Positions 35,119-47,481 of a stretch of 64,000 bases of DNA are shown piece after piece. How positions within the stretch are numbered: the stretch's first letter is position 1; each line of letters begins with the position of its first letter. Source of the DNA: Pelobates cultripes (lineage: Eukaryota > Chordata > Amphibia > Anura > Pelobatidae); the NCBI GenBank assembly GCA_933207985.1, contig OW240912.1, forward strand, positions 236,761,926 through 236,825,925, given 5' to 3'. The notes beneath the pieces were generated by a model that saw only the letters and a list, made by a program, of their open reading frames with translations, did not search any database and was not told where the DNA came from. The translations under genes were made by a program, and so were the position numbers.

Positions 35119-37797
35119 TTATTCATTCCTGTCATTACATTGACTGGCTAAGTAACTTACATTTTATATGAATGTATGTTACTTGATTGTTGTAAGTGTT
35201 GCAAATGCTTACAGCTGAATCCTGGCTATGTTTCTATACATTTTATTTAAAATTGTATACAATGTAACATTCTTCTTCTTTCACTGGGTAAGTATATTAG
35301 TACTTAGGCAATACTGTGCTTCGGAACTTCGGCACTTTGACACTTCGGAACTTCGGCAACTTCGGCACTTTGGCACTTTGACACTTCGGAAATTCAGTAA
35401 TTTTGGAACTTCGGGACCTCGGCAATTCGGACATTCGGAAGTACCCGAATGTCTGAATTGCCCGAAATTCGTCCGAATTCATATTCTACCCACAATACAT
35501 TTTATGGTTTGGCCACATCATTGCGGTCAAAATGAACATACTGCCCAGGATATTATACCTGTTTCAGACCGTCCCAATAATCATACCCAGAGCTTTTTTC
35601 GGCTCCATCACAACGGCCATCCGCCGGTTTGTATGGAACCTGTGCCACACCCACACGAGAAACCTATTTTGGAGCTCCCGAAGATGGCAGGAGGGACAGG
35701 CTTTCACTCCATCGAAATATATTACCATGCCGCGCACCTACACAGGCTACTGGCACACGCACCACCCCATGAAACAATGGGTAGCAATGGAAATAATGCA
35801 GGCGAAGGGAAATATCCCCGCCAGGCTGTGGCTGGGTGGCACTAGGCTAAGTGCCCTACGAACAAAAAATCCTATGATTGGTGCCACTCTGAGGACGTGG
35901 TCAACCCTACAGTACCGAAGACAGCTTACCACCTCACCCTCTCCCCTCACGCCCCTCACGAACAAACCAGACTTAGCGGATGGCTTGACTCAGGGCGACA
36001 TGTCTGGCCTACAACCATCCGACTGGATGTATTTGCACCAATGGTGCATCTCTACCAGAATTTAGACACTGATAGAGCTCTGCCCAGACAAATAGAGCTC
36101 TGCCCAGACAAATACCGACAGTACTTGAACAATTCCGTTATCACCAAATCAAGACCTATTACCAGTCTCTACGGGGTAGGGGACATCTGCATAGGCCCTT
36201 AACTAGCTTCGAACACCTCTGCGCTACCTGGACACACCTCTCATGGGGTGTCTCAATCCTATACTCCATGCTCATGACTCAGACAAATGGCGAGACACCT
36301 TTAGAGTACACAAGCAAATGGGAAAGGGACACGGGGACACCTCTCACCACACAGGAATGGGATAAAATCTTCACCCTCACACACAAATGCTCTTTCAGTT
36401 CGAAATCCCAAGAACTGAATTATAAATTACTCACAAGAGGGTACAGGACGCCAGATGTTCTGCACCGCATGCACCTGGAGATACCGGACACATGCTGGCG
36501 GTGTGGCACCCAGGCGGGAACCTACATACACATTTGGTGGTCATGCCCCTCAATAATCCCTACTGGGAAATGATCCGAATCAAAAAAACAGGAAATCACG
36601 GGCACCGACTTGGCCCTGAACCCACTAACAATGCTCTTACACCATACCACCCAACCATTGAAAGCATACAGAAAATCTCTGATGCTAGCCCTAACTCAAA
36701 GCCGCCAAGTCCCTTATACCCACACTCTGGAAACATCTAGGGATGCACAACCTCCAGCAATGGGCAACAAGGATTGAAGAAATCTACTCAATGGAATCCC
36801 TGACAGCTGACCTCCAGGGACGCTCTGACCAGTGACTTGGTACCTATGGGTGACATATGTCTTAAGGATGGGTAGAGGACCAACGGATCCCAAAACCCCT
36901 GATGCACCCTTGGGAGACTATCCTGGTTTACGACAGCAGAGGACACACACTTGACCTGAGCAGGGGGGGAGGGCCGAGGGGGATACTATCCCCCTCACAC
37001 CCCTAAAATCGCATCCCATCCCCTTGGATCCCTCTCCCAACAGTACTTCTTCTTTTCCCTACGACCCCCAATAATACAACCCCTTCTACAGTTCAGATGG
37101 AAATATTACACAAGGAATGAAATACTACAATAGATAACTGGAGATAGCAGGGGGTATAACCCACACAGATGTTATCTCCATTAGTACATGTAGGAGGGGA
37201 GGGTCCGGGGGACAACAGACCAGACAGTGGGCTGACACAGCCCGTAGACAAAGCTGTAAGGTCACAGACGAGATATACAAATAAGGGCTTACAATAGTAA
37301 AGAAACAAGTGCATGGCTAAAAGTGACCAAACATACCAGAATAATATGCAGTAAGATAAAAGCTACATGTTACTTGTGATCCTCGCCCCAGCGAATACTT
37401 TGAGTATACCCTACCCTACTTTTCCTCTTTGGTTTACAAAATAATACTAAAGATCATCAAAAAGATGCGCTTGGGCGTTTCGCCACTCAGTGGTTTTATT
37501 AGCGGTAATTGCCGGGACCATTGGGTGGTGAGGCGCGTCTGGCGTTAAGTATATCTTAGCATTGTAATTTGCTCATACCACATTATGTAAAAGTTCTGGA
37601 TTTTGCTCTATGTTACACTTAATGATTACTAAGCAGATGTCCACGAACTATAGTTTGAGAAACCTTCATTCTGGAAACTTGTTCTACTCTACAATGTACT
37701 GTTTACTAAGATGATACCCCTGACCTATTGTTTAAAAAACTCAAAATAAAGATTGTCAAAAAAATAATGCATTTTTCTTTTTTTTCCATATACTTAG

Positions 37798-37893
37798 GCA
37801 ACCGTGGTATGTGATTTGATGTTGTTACATGTTCTCCCAAAAAGAAACTATTATAAAGAAAAGAAATTCAAACATGCAAAAAATGATCAAAAG
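37798..37893 (+). CDS. P2RX1: P2RX1 exon (equivalent of exon 11): TM2 and YKxxK motif
   Basis: A 96-bp exon, acceptor TACTTAG and donor GTGAGA, phase 0 at both ends. It reads [20 protein letters not shown] and [12 protein letters not shown]. The first part completes TM2. YKEKK is the YxxxK motif that stabilises P2X receptors at the plasma membrane. The residues match P2X1. Confidence 0.97.
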
Positions 37894-38735
37894 GTGAGAA
37901 GGACCATTCTGTTTCAGCAGAAATGGCATGTGATGAAATATCAAATATTTTAAAAACAGATCCTCCTTAGTTACAATCTTAGTGACTAATTTAATCGACT
38001 AATTTAAACAAAACTTAGCATGTTCTTGTGTGATTTTCCAGTTTTGTGTTAAGTGCACCCACACATGTATACGTTTTTTGTTTGATTTTTGAAGGACAGA
38101 CAGGAGTTTTAATTATTAATACGTGCTTAAATTATACAAAACATTGAAAAACTTAAAGAAAGTTAATTTTTCATATAATTTTGTATATGTAATATATTTG
38201 CAGTTAGTGAAGCTAAGTATATTTGTCCTGATTTTGAAAGTACCTCATATTTCTGGGTTCATCATATGACTTTTATATCCAGTCAGTACATCCATAACAG
38301 GTATTATAGTGAATATATTTTTTTTCATCAGAAATTGGAGCAATTTAGCATTTTTAAAATAAAAATTTGTTACTGTTTATTTACAAATTTTATTGACTAT
38401 CAGATCACACGCAGCCTGTCACAGCTAACTCTCTTTGTGTCTGATCTCACTATTTGAAGTGAGTGTACTCACAAAATTAAAATCCACAGTAATCTCAATG
38501 GGAATACTAAATATTAACAGACCATGACATGAGAGAACACCCAGCTCCCTTAAATAGCAGAATATTTTGTATTTCTCATGTATATGCAATCCTTTCAAGA
38601 TAGAAGGTTAACTCTGTACCCAGTTTGTGAATAAACCTTGGTACGTCATTGGCAGAAAAGAACAATTTAATTTGCCTGAAGAAAATATTCAGCAAACTAT
38701 ATTTGATATTTAGTTATTCTCTCTTTTCGTTTCAG
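37894..38735. other. Last P2RX1 intron before the terminal exon
   Basis: AT-rich, 842 bp, with no repeat that I can name. It ends in the acceptor TTTCGTTTCAG. Confidence 0.6.
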
Positions 38736-38897
38736 AAGACAATGAATATAGATGAAACATTGCCGCAGAATAACAGCAGTCTAGAAGACAATACTCAAGA
38801 TATACAAAATAATAGTGGTTCTTTGAAAATATATGACACATGCTGGTCAACAGATAAAGGTATGAACATTCTATTGGCAGCAGAACTGCTTGCATAG
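38736..38897 (+). CDS. P2RX1: P2RX1 terminal coding exon: cytosolic C-terminus
   Basis: Continuing in phase 0 from the previous exon, the frame reads KTMNIDETLPQNNSSLEDNT, then QDIQNNSGSLKIYDTCWSTD, then KGMNILLAAELLA and a TAG stop at 38895-38897. The tail is acidic and Ser/Asn-rich and diverges from the 25-residue mammalian tail, as P2X tails usually do. A GT at 38860 (AAAG followed by GTATGA) could instead act as a donor. Splicing from it to the acceptor at 42599 would end the protein as STDKETQ. Confidence 0.8.
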   Translation, partial: KTMNIDETLPQNNSSLEDNTQDIQNNSGSLKIYDTCWSTDKGMNILLAAELLA

Positions 38898-39143
38898 GTT
38901 TTTCATTAAATGTAAAAAAAACAAGTTACAGTCCCACGCTAACTTTTTATTAAATTCCCAGCATACACGATTAATGCCAATGGCATAATCTTTTGTGGTA
39001 CATTTTTGATACATTTTTGGTACAACATCTCTAATATTGCCTCTAAAAAAGGTGGGTTGAAAAGCAATGACAATAGTGTATTAATCTGTTTCAGCTGCTA
39101 CCACTACCTTCTGTGAACCTCAAAACACATTAAAATAAAAACC

Positions 39144-39149
39144 AATAAA
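39144..39149 (+). promoter_or_regulatory. Candidate polyadenylation signal AATAAA
   Basis: AATAAA lies about 250 bp after the TAG stop of the terminal exon and is followed by GTTGTAGTGT, a GT-rich context. It is a plausible 3' end for the transcript that reads through the GT at 38860. Confidence 0.45.
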
Positions 39150-40298
39150 GTTGTAGTGTAGCGCTTAAATTATATCGGCACAAACATTTTATGTATTTAA
39201 TGCACTTTAATCACTGCTGGTTTGTTTGAAATTGTGATGTTTTGACAGTGCGCATAAATTATATTTGTAGAATACACTAAGTACTTTCAAAGTGGGAAAA
39301 TAATTTTATGTACATTTTGGATGTATTCATTAAGGATGTTGTAAAAGCACACATTTATATTTCTTGTTGCATGAACACTTGAATATTTAGAGGACTTAAA
39401 GTTGGTCTTATGGTTTCACGGTTGTTTTGACACCTAGTAAGGAATATTTTGCACATATTTTCATATGTTTACTGAATTTTAAGCGCTAAACTACAATTTT
39501 TTTTTTTTAATATTGTGTTAATTGGAATTTAGTATTTTTAGTATCTGTGTTTAATTTTTTTAAGAGATCTATAGGAACAATACAATATATAAGTAACCTG
39601 TATTTCATTGAACTGTAGAACATGTGGAAATCCTGAGTGTTCCATTACAGCTTGTCGGAGAAGTGAATTCTCAACTTGCACTACTCTGGCAAATAGACAA
39701 CATTCCCAAGTAGTTACTGCAACATTCCTGCAATGCTCGGATAGACTCAAGACAAATATTTCTATTCCATATTTCTATTCTACACCTTTCTCATTTATTG
39801 ATTAACTAAAAGAGCAGCAGGTATATGTTCACTTTTTGGTCCTGCTAGGTGGAATAAGTTAAACATCGCAAACACAAAGAAAGCAGAAGACTTGGTACAC
39901 AGGTTGTGGGATCCACAGAAATGTATTCCCACAAGGTTATAATTGTGACATTTTATATTTTACAGTATAGAGCCTTTGTCAAGCAAAAAATAATCTCATC
40001 AACAATGTTTCAATTGGTATACATGTAGATTAAAACAGAATTGACATCCCAAAACAAAGGCAAAACAAGGAACATTCACACAAAACAGTTACCATATATA
40101 CAAATATATTATGTATTGTTATTTAAACAGCAAAGTAATTATAGTAATATGTAACATGTAGAGAACAGTTTAAATAAAGTATGTGATAAAGTACGTGAAA
40201 AAAATATATCTCATTTGGATATATAGTATGGATATTATATATAAATAATTAAAGGTGCGCACATCATGCTGCAATAGTTCAACTATATGAATATATAT
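39150..40298. other. Downstream flank or last intron, no gene
   Basis: AT-rich sequence with no exon and no nameable element up to the LTR. Open frames near 39608 have no recognisable content. Confidence 0.5.
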
Positions 40299-41284
40299 TG
40301 TGACGAAGTGCCCTTCGCCACTTGGTCCTGGAGAGGCCTACTTGCCAGCCTCCTCCCCTGTGACTATGACTCTTTCATGTATCTGGCTTTAAAGCCCCTA
40401 GTCTACCTTCAGACAGACTATTTATGTAGGCTGCTTTATCTTATGTTTTAGTCACCCTGTACCCATTATAGGTGCAGGGTGTGTGTAATATAATTGTTTA
40501 TAGTGTGTGTGTGTGTACTGTGTAATGTATTGCCTGCTCTCTTGTACTGCTGAGGTTTGCTACCAACTAGGTGGGTTTGGCTATGGAGCTTGTCTAGTGC
40601 CCTCTGTTGGTAGCAACAGCAATATGCACTACCTGAATTGCAAGACTGGTTCATTTGCATATTCAGGTAGATTTGCATATTGCTAATTCTGCAGGCAGGT
40701 GAGATATTTACTGTTAAATATTGTCTCCCCCCACCCCTTTAAGAATGTGCCATTGTGTTGTGATAAGTCACTGTGTGTTGTTTGATATGTTTTTACTGTT
40801 TGTGATTTTATTGAGGTTTCACAACAATGTTATTGTGGTGACCCTATTGGCTGGTCCCAAGGGAAATAAAGGTTTTGACAGTTCTTCTTGATCCCTCTAA
40901 ATGTAGCCTTGTCTCGTTATTGGAGGGAGCTGTTATAATCACACTGGGGATTGCTATGCTCTGTATGCTCCCCTGAGCTTGAGTCACTTAGCTCTTTTAA
41001 GAGCTTGTTCCTGACATGCTCTCCTTGGAGGAGGGGTCTTCACCACACAGTCCTGGATGCTGGAGGTTCATACAGGGTGGAAGGAAGAGTTCTTTCCCAC
41101 ACAGTCCTGGAGGACAGAAGCTGACCCAGGGTGGAAGGAAGACGGCGAAACTCCAGTCAAGATACGGCGGTTGCGGAGTCTGCGGTGGTTGTGGTGTCTG
41201 CTGCAGCGCTTGGAGTCCTCAGTAAGCGCTAGGAGCATCCGTCAACGGAGGGTACTCAGTCGGAGTACAAGGAGCTCCGTTACA
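40299..41284 (+). mobile_element. Solo LTR of an LTR retrotransposon
   Basis: The 986-bp segment starts TGTGACGAAG and ends CTCCGTTACA, so it has TG...CA termini. It is bracketed by TATAT on both sides, a possible 5-bp target duplication, although the AT-rich site makes that ambiguous. AATAAAGG at about 40865 can serve as its polyadenylation signal, which gives the + orientation. A segment around CACACAGTCCTGGA and GGGTGGAAGGAAG is tandemly repeated at 41045-41140. There is no internal coding region, so it is a solo LTR; the superfamily is not determined. Confidence 0.65.
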
Positions 41285-42599
41285 TATATATATATATATT
41301 ATTTTTCTATGTAATATAATAAAACTTGTCTTAATATATGTCGTATCAAGTATTACTAAACTGATAACAAAGGTATACATACCTGGGTTATGCACAGTCC
41401 ACATCATTTATATCATATTTATTAAAAATACAAATTAATAAGCACAACAGAGAACTTGCAGTGATAATTTGACTACTCTAATGATACTCTTGACTTTTTA
41501 ATGACTTTAAATAATTATTTATTATTTTAGGATGATATTTAATTCAAATTCAGGGGAATGTTGATGTGCTTTTATGATGCACCCACATATGCCATCATAT
41601 TATTGACCCTCTTAGAAGAAAGATTGATTTTTAATGATATGTTGCTCCAGAAACATATCACCCATTGGTGGCGCTATATCTGATATGTTGGTATTGTGTA
41701 GAGGCACACTGTAATCTGCTGTTAACGTTTTTATATTGTTGGTCTGACAAATTTACTATGACTGCTGACTTAGATAAAATTCAGTACCTTAGTATGTTGA
41801 TCTCCCAACAAAATGACAAAGGTCACCGATATATTCAACAAACCTTATGACCCAAAATACCCTATTCCAGTTGTCTAGTTTTCATCCACCTGAAAGATCT
41901 ACCAAAAGTCTGTTTACTGTTTAAAAATTGTTGTCTTAATTATTGAATCACACGAGAAAAGGCTCTACACTGCCCAAATGTTATTTTATCTTGTGGGAGC
42001 TGACCACAAACAATTCTGTGATTGATACAAAATATGCAGTATCTCCTTTGGATGAAGCAAAGTTTGCCAAAGTTAATTGAAAAGTCCTGGTCTGGGTGCA
42101 GTTTCCGAGGTACCTTAACCCTGCAAAGGTATTTATTGCAGTTTTTATTAAACTGCAATAATTATCTGTGAGGGTTAACTCCACCTCTAATGGCTGTCTA
42201 CCAGACAGCCACTAGAGGGACTTTCAGGTCGTTATTTGACTTTTGGTCGCCTAACTGATGCTGGACATCCAGTGTCACCCAAAATCCCTTCGTAGGGGGG
42301 AAGTTCCACTGCCCCGCTTGCGCATTAGGTCTCCCCCACTGGCCAAAATCAGTGGGGGATGAGCAGAGGCAGAGCCTAAACCAGTGCCAAGGGATATCAA
42401 GGCTGCAATCAGTTAAGTAAATGGGGGGGAGGGGGAGGGTTTGCAAAGGAGGGGGATCTATACTATATTGCTAGGAACACGAACAAAGTTTGCCCTTTAA
42501 ATCAGTAGGATATTTTGTTTGTTGCATGAGTTTGTATTTGCAGTACATTGATCATGATTTTTTATGAAGCCAGTGATATCTTTCTCTTTTTTTTTACAG
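41285..42599. other. Non-coding flank or intron with a MITE scrap
   Basis: A hairpin with arms CTCTAATGGCTGTCT and AGACAGCCACTAGAG at about 42185-42218 matches an internal hairpin of the MITE at 5759-6137, so a fragment of that family is present. The span ends in a good polypyrimidine tract and AG at 42599. Confidence 0.5.
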
Positions 42600-42789
42600 A
42601 AACGCAGTGACAGAAGACTACTGCCAAATATCTTATTCTGATTATTCAGAACTTAACATATCCTTCAACCCAAGAAAGGATAACACCATGTTCTACATAT
42701 TGTTTGGTTTGGTTTCAAAGAAACCTATTGAAGAACAGAATTATTTTATACAATGTGAAACAGGACAAGAAAATCCGGAACTTGATTAA
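42600..42789 (+). other. Possible alternative terminal exon of P2RX1
   Basis: A strong acceptor (long T-run then ACAG) ends at 42599. The sequence after it is open in one frame for 63 codons (AVTEDYCQISYSDYSELNIS and onward, ending ENPELD). That frame does not fit the phase of either candidate donor. Joined to the donor at 38860, the usable frame stops after three codons (ETQ). It may therefore be a mostly untranslated last exon, or a chance acceptor. Confidence 0.35.
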
Positions 42790-42810
42790 AGACATAGACA
42801 TTTGCAGGAA

Positions 42811-45800
42811 CAAATCAATGCATACAAACATTTAAATAACATGGATCATAACACAATTTAGTTGCATAAAAGGAGATAATTGTCTTTATTTTTTATAAAC
42901 AATGATACATGAATTGCACTTCTGTATGATATGCAATCACCAAGTTCTTAACATGACACTCATATATAACTAATATAAACCTCCCACCTAGTTTGGCAGA
43001 ACATGAACTAAGTGCCTTGTTGCCTTTATGATGACTGAAAACTTTTACACTGTAATAAGTGGTTTAGTTTCTTCATAAGCTATCCAAATGTTAAACACAC
43101 ATGTATAGTAGAGGAACACAGCTGACCACCAAGCTAGGTTCATATATGACACCTAATATATATTTTGTGGTATGAAATTATATTGCAATGCTGATGCAAT
43201 CTGTTTGAATAGTCAGAGCTTTTAATCCTGCTAGGGATAGTGAATAGTACTATAGTGCCATAGGAGGATTAGTTTGGGAAATATTCCTTGGATATAATAA
43301 GGCAAAACGTTGAGACATTTTGTACGTCTGCAACAACTTTTGAACGGTAAAAATAATACTATTGTCCTTAATATGGCTGGCATTTGCTTAGATTACCTTC
43401 TTGAGAGGTGTCAAAGTAGCAGCTTTATTACAATAAGTTCCGACTTTTGAGTGCCTTATATGTACTCAATCCATCAGGTTACAGAAACCCATGGGAAAAC
43501 TCAATGACCACTACACCGAGAGAGTGGTGGGGATAGGTCAAGACATATCCCTGCCATGTTCGGTCCTCTCTACCACTGAACAGCATACTCCTTATGCTCT
43601 CCAGGAATTCAGTAAAAGCTCAAGTAGAAACATGCACATGCTGCGCAGCAGGGTTGACAATGGGTGGGCAGCAAAGTTCTCTTTCCCAACCCTTTCTGAG
43701 AGAGTTGCCCTAGGGGCATCACCCCTTCTGCTAGCAGAGGAGGTAGTCCCCAGCAGAGTGACCATACAATGGAATATTATTTTATTATAGGCAGCTGCTA
43801 TGAAAAACTCCTGCCTGGTGTAAAGGTAAAGAAAAAACACAAAATATCCACCTATCCCTACCATTAACTGTAGAGATCTTAGACTACAGAGCCCCTCAAT
43901 CGGGGCTTCAGCCCCCAAATCACATCTCCAGCAACCTATGCCATCATGTATTTCATTACCTCAGTAAGTGCCTATATTATCTGTGTTTGGCTCATCTAGA
44001 CATGTGACGCTGAATTTGATCACAGAAGGAACATTGAAGCAGTACAATATTTTCCAACAATATAGATTTTCTATAACAGTTACTCTCTACCTCCCTAAAA
44101 GTAAGCAAACGAGGTTAGAAACATTTTACAAACAGGTTATAAATGTTTTAGCATGTGAAACTATGCATTATATATAATAATGACAACTGTACTGTCTCTG
44201 GTACTGGTATTAATAAAACAAACCAATCATATCTGAGATTACAATCTGAGGTGGGTACATTCTCATTCCATTTTACGCAATGTGTATGTAAAGGGGCATC
44301 GGAGGCACAATGTTATTTATTTGATTCACAGAATAAACAAGGAAAAACTACAAATATTGTCATTTTTATCCTTATACATGGTCATTGACTCGTGTATTTT
44401 TGGAGAGATTTGTCTAAGGGATTGGTCCGCAATTATGTCGTTAATTTTCTATTTTTGTTATGTTGTGAAACCTTTTATGGCAAATAACTAGGGAAAATTT
44501 CTACAGGAAAGATTCTGCATATGAGATTTGAACCAGTAATACTGCAAAGATTTGGGGACCTTTTCTAAGGTGCCCTCATACTGGTTTTGAGAATTAGATT
44601 ACTTAGCATTTACATGCATTTCCAAATGGATAGTGACCTCTTCTGGTGATCTATTGACTTGGAGGTTCTGATTTTGCTTGTATTGGTTACTAGTCTGTGA
44701 CAGTGCTTTCTTGTAGCCCAGCATTGTATGCTGAATAAAGCAAAGTATGTTGGGGTATAGTGAAGAGAATTAATTATATTCTCCTCCTGACTGACAAATT
44801 GTAGAAGTGCCAGCCTTTTAACAAATCAGTAGAAGATACTTTGCAAGTGTAAGAAGATATCTTGTGATTTTGGGGGGATTGTGTCGCAATTGTATTGTAA
44901 GATTTATATATCCTGTCCCAAGGCCAGATCATTTGAATATACAACCCAATGCTTATATGAGTCATAAGCTGCGTTGTCTTTAACACATTTTTAACATCCC
45001 TTTTGGTCATCTCCTGCAGAGTTGCCAGATTACATACCTTTAGTGACACATCTGCCTGAATTCGGCCACAGCCTCAGGTCTCTGAGTCAAAAAGGGGACT
45101 TAGTTCCAAAAATAAGGCAGTCACATACATTTTCCCTGGCTCACTCCAGCTTCAGTACAGCTGCATCTAGTCTTCCACAAAGAAAAAGCCCTTGGTTACA
45201 TACAGACATAGCGGCATCAATCCGTAATACTAGGCCAGGTCATTTGGAATGCCGCATTATTTTATTTAAAAATCAAAATTAAAATTTTTCTCAAGTTTGA
45301 CAAAACATGGAAGTACAGTTTGGGATGTGCAGGTCCCTAGTAACAGGAATACAATTAAAATGAGAAGAAACAAAATAATACTGGCAAACTTAATAAACAT
45401 AATAGGTCACATCTGGTTACAATGTATTACAGGTCATCAACCTAGCTGCAAGATACCATAACTCAACCCATAAGGGATGCTAGGGAAGGTAGGTATGCTA
45501 TGAAGTCTGAGCCCTAGTAATGACTCGAGCGATATATCAGGTATCAGTGTATGACACCCCCACCCTCCCCAGACGGAACATGGGCCAGTTAAGAGGGGTT
45601 CCAAAGGTCAAATTATAAATACAGTGTAAAAAATCATACCTAAGATAAGACAACTCAGAGGAACAGACACCAGGCATGTATTGAGTGCAAGGCTAACAAG
45701 GCATTTGCCTTGGGCAGCACTTTCCTGGGGCGGGCAAAAAACACACCCAAAAAACACTCCACACCACTACATTCATAGCCCAAGATGTCACGATTGCAGC

Positions 45801-45854
45801 AGATTGCTATCAAACATGGTTCAAGTGAATTCGCAAATAGCAAAGACGAGAGGG
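42811..45854. other. Intergenic stretch, no gene supported
   Basis: Three kilobases without a convincing gene. The several open frames of 70-110 codons near 43500-44500 and 45022-45282 have no motif that I can name. At about 45685-45735 there is a short repeat-like segment (GGCATTTGCCTTGGGCAGCA). Old retroelement remnants are likely but not identified. Confidence 0.4.
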
Positions 45855-46810
45855 TGGATACAGCATTATGAAAAACAGAGAGCTAGAAGCCTCTAAGGGA
45901 ACCAGCTAAATGTGTGTCAGGGGTGACCATAAAGGGGGTAACCCTCACATATGTGTGTACAAAGAGAAAAGGAGACCCGGGGGGTCAAGGAAATAGGAAG
46001 TCCCTTAATTAAACTCTGTATATATAAAACATAGCTTTTAATGATTTCTATAATAAAATACTCATGCTAATAGAAAAAAGACAAGGAAAACAGAACAAAA
46101 TAAAAAAAATGGGTTGGATAGGTTAAGGAAAAAATCAATCGTATCTCCTGAGTGGGATATATACCCCAATAATATAATCTCTTAAATGGATCCAATAGTA
46201 TCTTAGAAGAGAAGGGGGTCCCAATACAGTACTCGTACCGTATCTTTAAATAATCACAGTCGTAGCAATCTATTGTGGGTCTCCCATCTTTAGTTGTGGA
46301 TAACTAATAACCCTCACAAGGAGCCTCTAATCATCACTTAGAGAGCCCTATAAGGCTGAGGTTACCAAATAATGCTGCACATCAAGGAGGGAAGCTGATA
46401 CACAATCAAAAAAACAAGGTCTGCTACTTAGTAGATAAACAGTACTACTCAGCTAGTATACAGTCAATGGTGGAGTGATACAATGTATCCAATGCCTCTG
46501 TTAGCATAGGCCGCAATGCCCATACAGACCCTATATACTTCGTTATGAAGCACCAGGTCAAGGGGGCACTAGAAAGTGCGACTGCCCTACTTGGCTATAG
46601 TCTGGGCACGCAGTGGGGAATAAGAGATGAGGTTTCCCGCTCTAATAGATCAGAGGTAACAAATGCCCAAAACAAGTGATAAATACCCCTGATAACCCAC
46701 AACCCTCAGTAAGGTAGCAAAGTTGGAACGGCTGAAACATAGACTTCTATCTAACTAGCTGTCATAAGCTGAAACGGCTGGAGCACCGACACCTATCTAA
46801 CCTAGCTGCC

Positions 46811-46860
46811 TGTTGCCTGACACGTGTTTCGGCGCTACTGAACGCGCCTTCTTCTGATGA
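46811..46860 (-). ncRNA. Degenerate hammerhead-like motif, element 2 left arm
   Basis: On the - strand: AGAAGA, a perfect stem GGCGC/GCGCC, then GAAA, and a stem III ACAC/GTGT followed by C at the cleavage position. The U of the core CUGA is changed (CAGAAGA) and stem I does not pair, so it resembles the motif of element 1 but is probably inactive. Confidence 0.35.
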
Positions 46861-47481
46861 ATGCTGCTAAGCATAATTAACCGCCCCAGTTTTACCAAAG
46901 GGGATACACCTTAATATTAAGGAATGTGAAATTAATCTTTTACATTCACATCCATGTGTATCACTGGTACCTGGGATAGCAGCCATATAATACATGATCA
47001 GGTTCAATAATTACTGCTAATCCTCAGCCCTGTGGATAGCTTACACCAATATATGTATAGTTTCCGTGTTAACCGTTTAATGCTGCTATATCAATGGGTA
47101 TATCTCACAGCAAACTAAGGCTATAGTGGACTTCAGTGGGTGATCCCACTGATACCATCTTAGAGTCAGAGGAAGAACTGGTTAACCCTCTCAAGTTATT
47201 AGAGGAACCAAATCGGTCCTCTAAACACTTCTTTTGCCTAGACAATTAGCCCAAGGGTGTATCAGTTACAGGGAAGCGTAATTACTTCAATATCTCATTG
47301 GTCGGGATAGTGCTCAAATAGTTTAAATAACAATGTGTCAACTGCTGACAAGGTTTAAACCACTGATGTGAAAAGTTAATAAAAATGATGAGTAAAGAAA
47401 ATATTTACAGTATCTATGAAAATTATGTACATATACTAGAATAAAATTGCATTGGCTAGAATTCAATTCTCCTTGGTGGTT

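Larger units (their letters stand above)
33806..35480. repeat. TTCGG-rich fold-back sequence inserted in the L1
   Basis: Arrays of ACTTCGGAACTTCGGCACTT type occupy 33806-33950 and 35327-35470. They split the L1 reading frame between WNPQ and LWFGH. The right array ends in a palindrome (AATTCGGACATTCGGA opposite CCGAATGTCTGAATT). Between the arrays lies the Harbinger-like element below plus about 200 bp of other sequence. Confidence 0.7.
31850..36740 (+). pseudogene. L1 ORF2 (endonuclease and reverse transcriptase), broken
   Basis: Landmarks in order: GGVAIILSSTIPF (endonuclease, about 32050), SRIDYIFLAQ (about 32440), HIAPGPDGLPPAYLHTF (about 32890), YRPISLLNSDPKLFFEAMAL (about 33070), LLLLSTNAEKAFDRVNWLYL (about 33255), FTAYADDMLFFLTQP (33485-33530, catalytic Asp pair), WNPQ at the break point near 33800. 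After the insert come LWFGHIIAVKMNILPRILYL (about 35505), LYRW-like and CWRCGTQAGTYIHIWWSCPS (about 36500). Stops and frameshifts occur at several points, so it is not functional. Confidence 0.82.
31850..37767 (+). mobile_element. L1-type LINE, nearly full ORF2, interrupted by another insertion
   Basis: ORF2 begins near 31850 with ILRFWSNNMRGVNIPEKCTK (endonuclease start) and runs, with frame breaks, to about 36740. A non-coding 3' region then ends at AATAAA, GATTGTC and an A-run (about 37745-37767), just before the next exon. Sequence at 33806-35480 is foreign. The region 31320-31850 upstream may be the L1 5' part. No target duplication was identified. Confidence 0.8.

Noticed and set aside
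43968..44491. Adjacent frames with Cys and N-glycosylation-like motifs, looking vaguely like a retroviral envelope scrap
   Set aside because: Frames are short and shifted, with no diagnostic envelope motif, no linked gag or pol and no LTR pair.
45022..45282. 86-codon frame beginning near a CTGCAG acceptor-like site
   Set aside because: No matching donor, no recognisable protein and no fit to P2RX1 phases.
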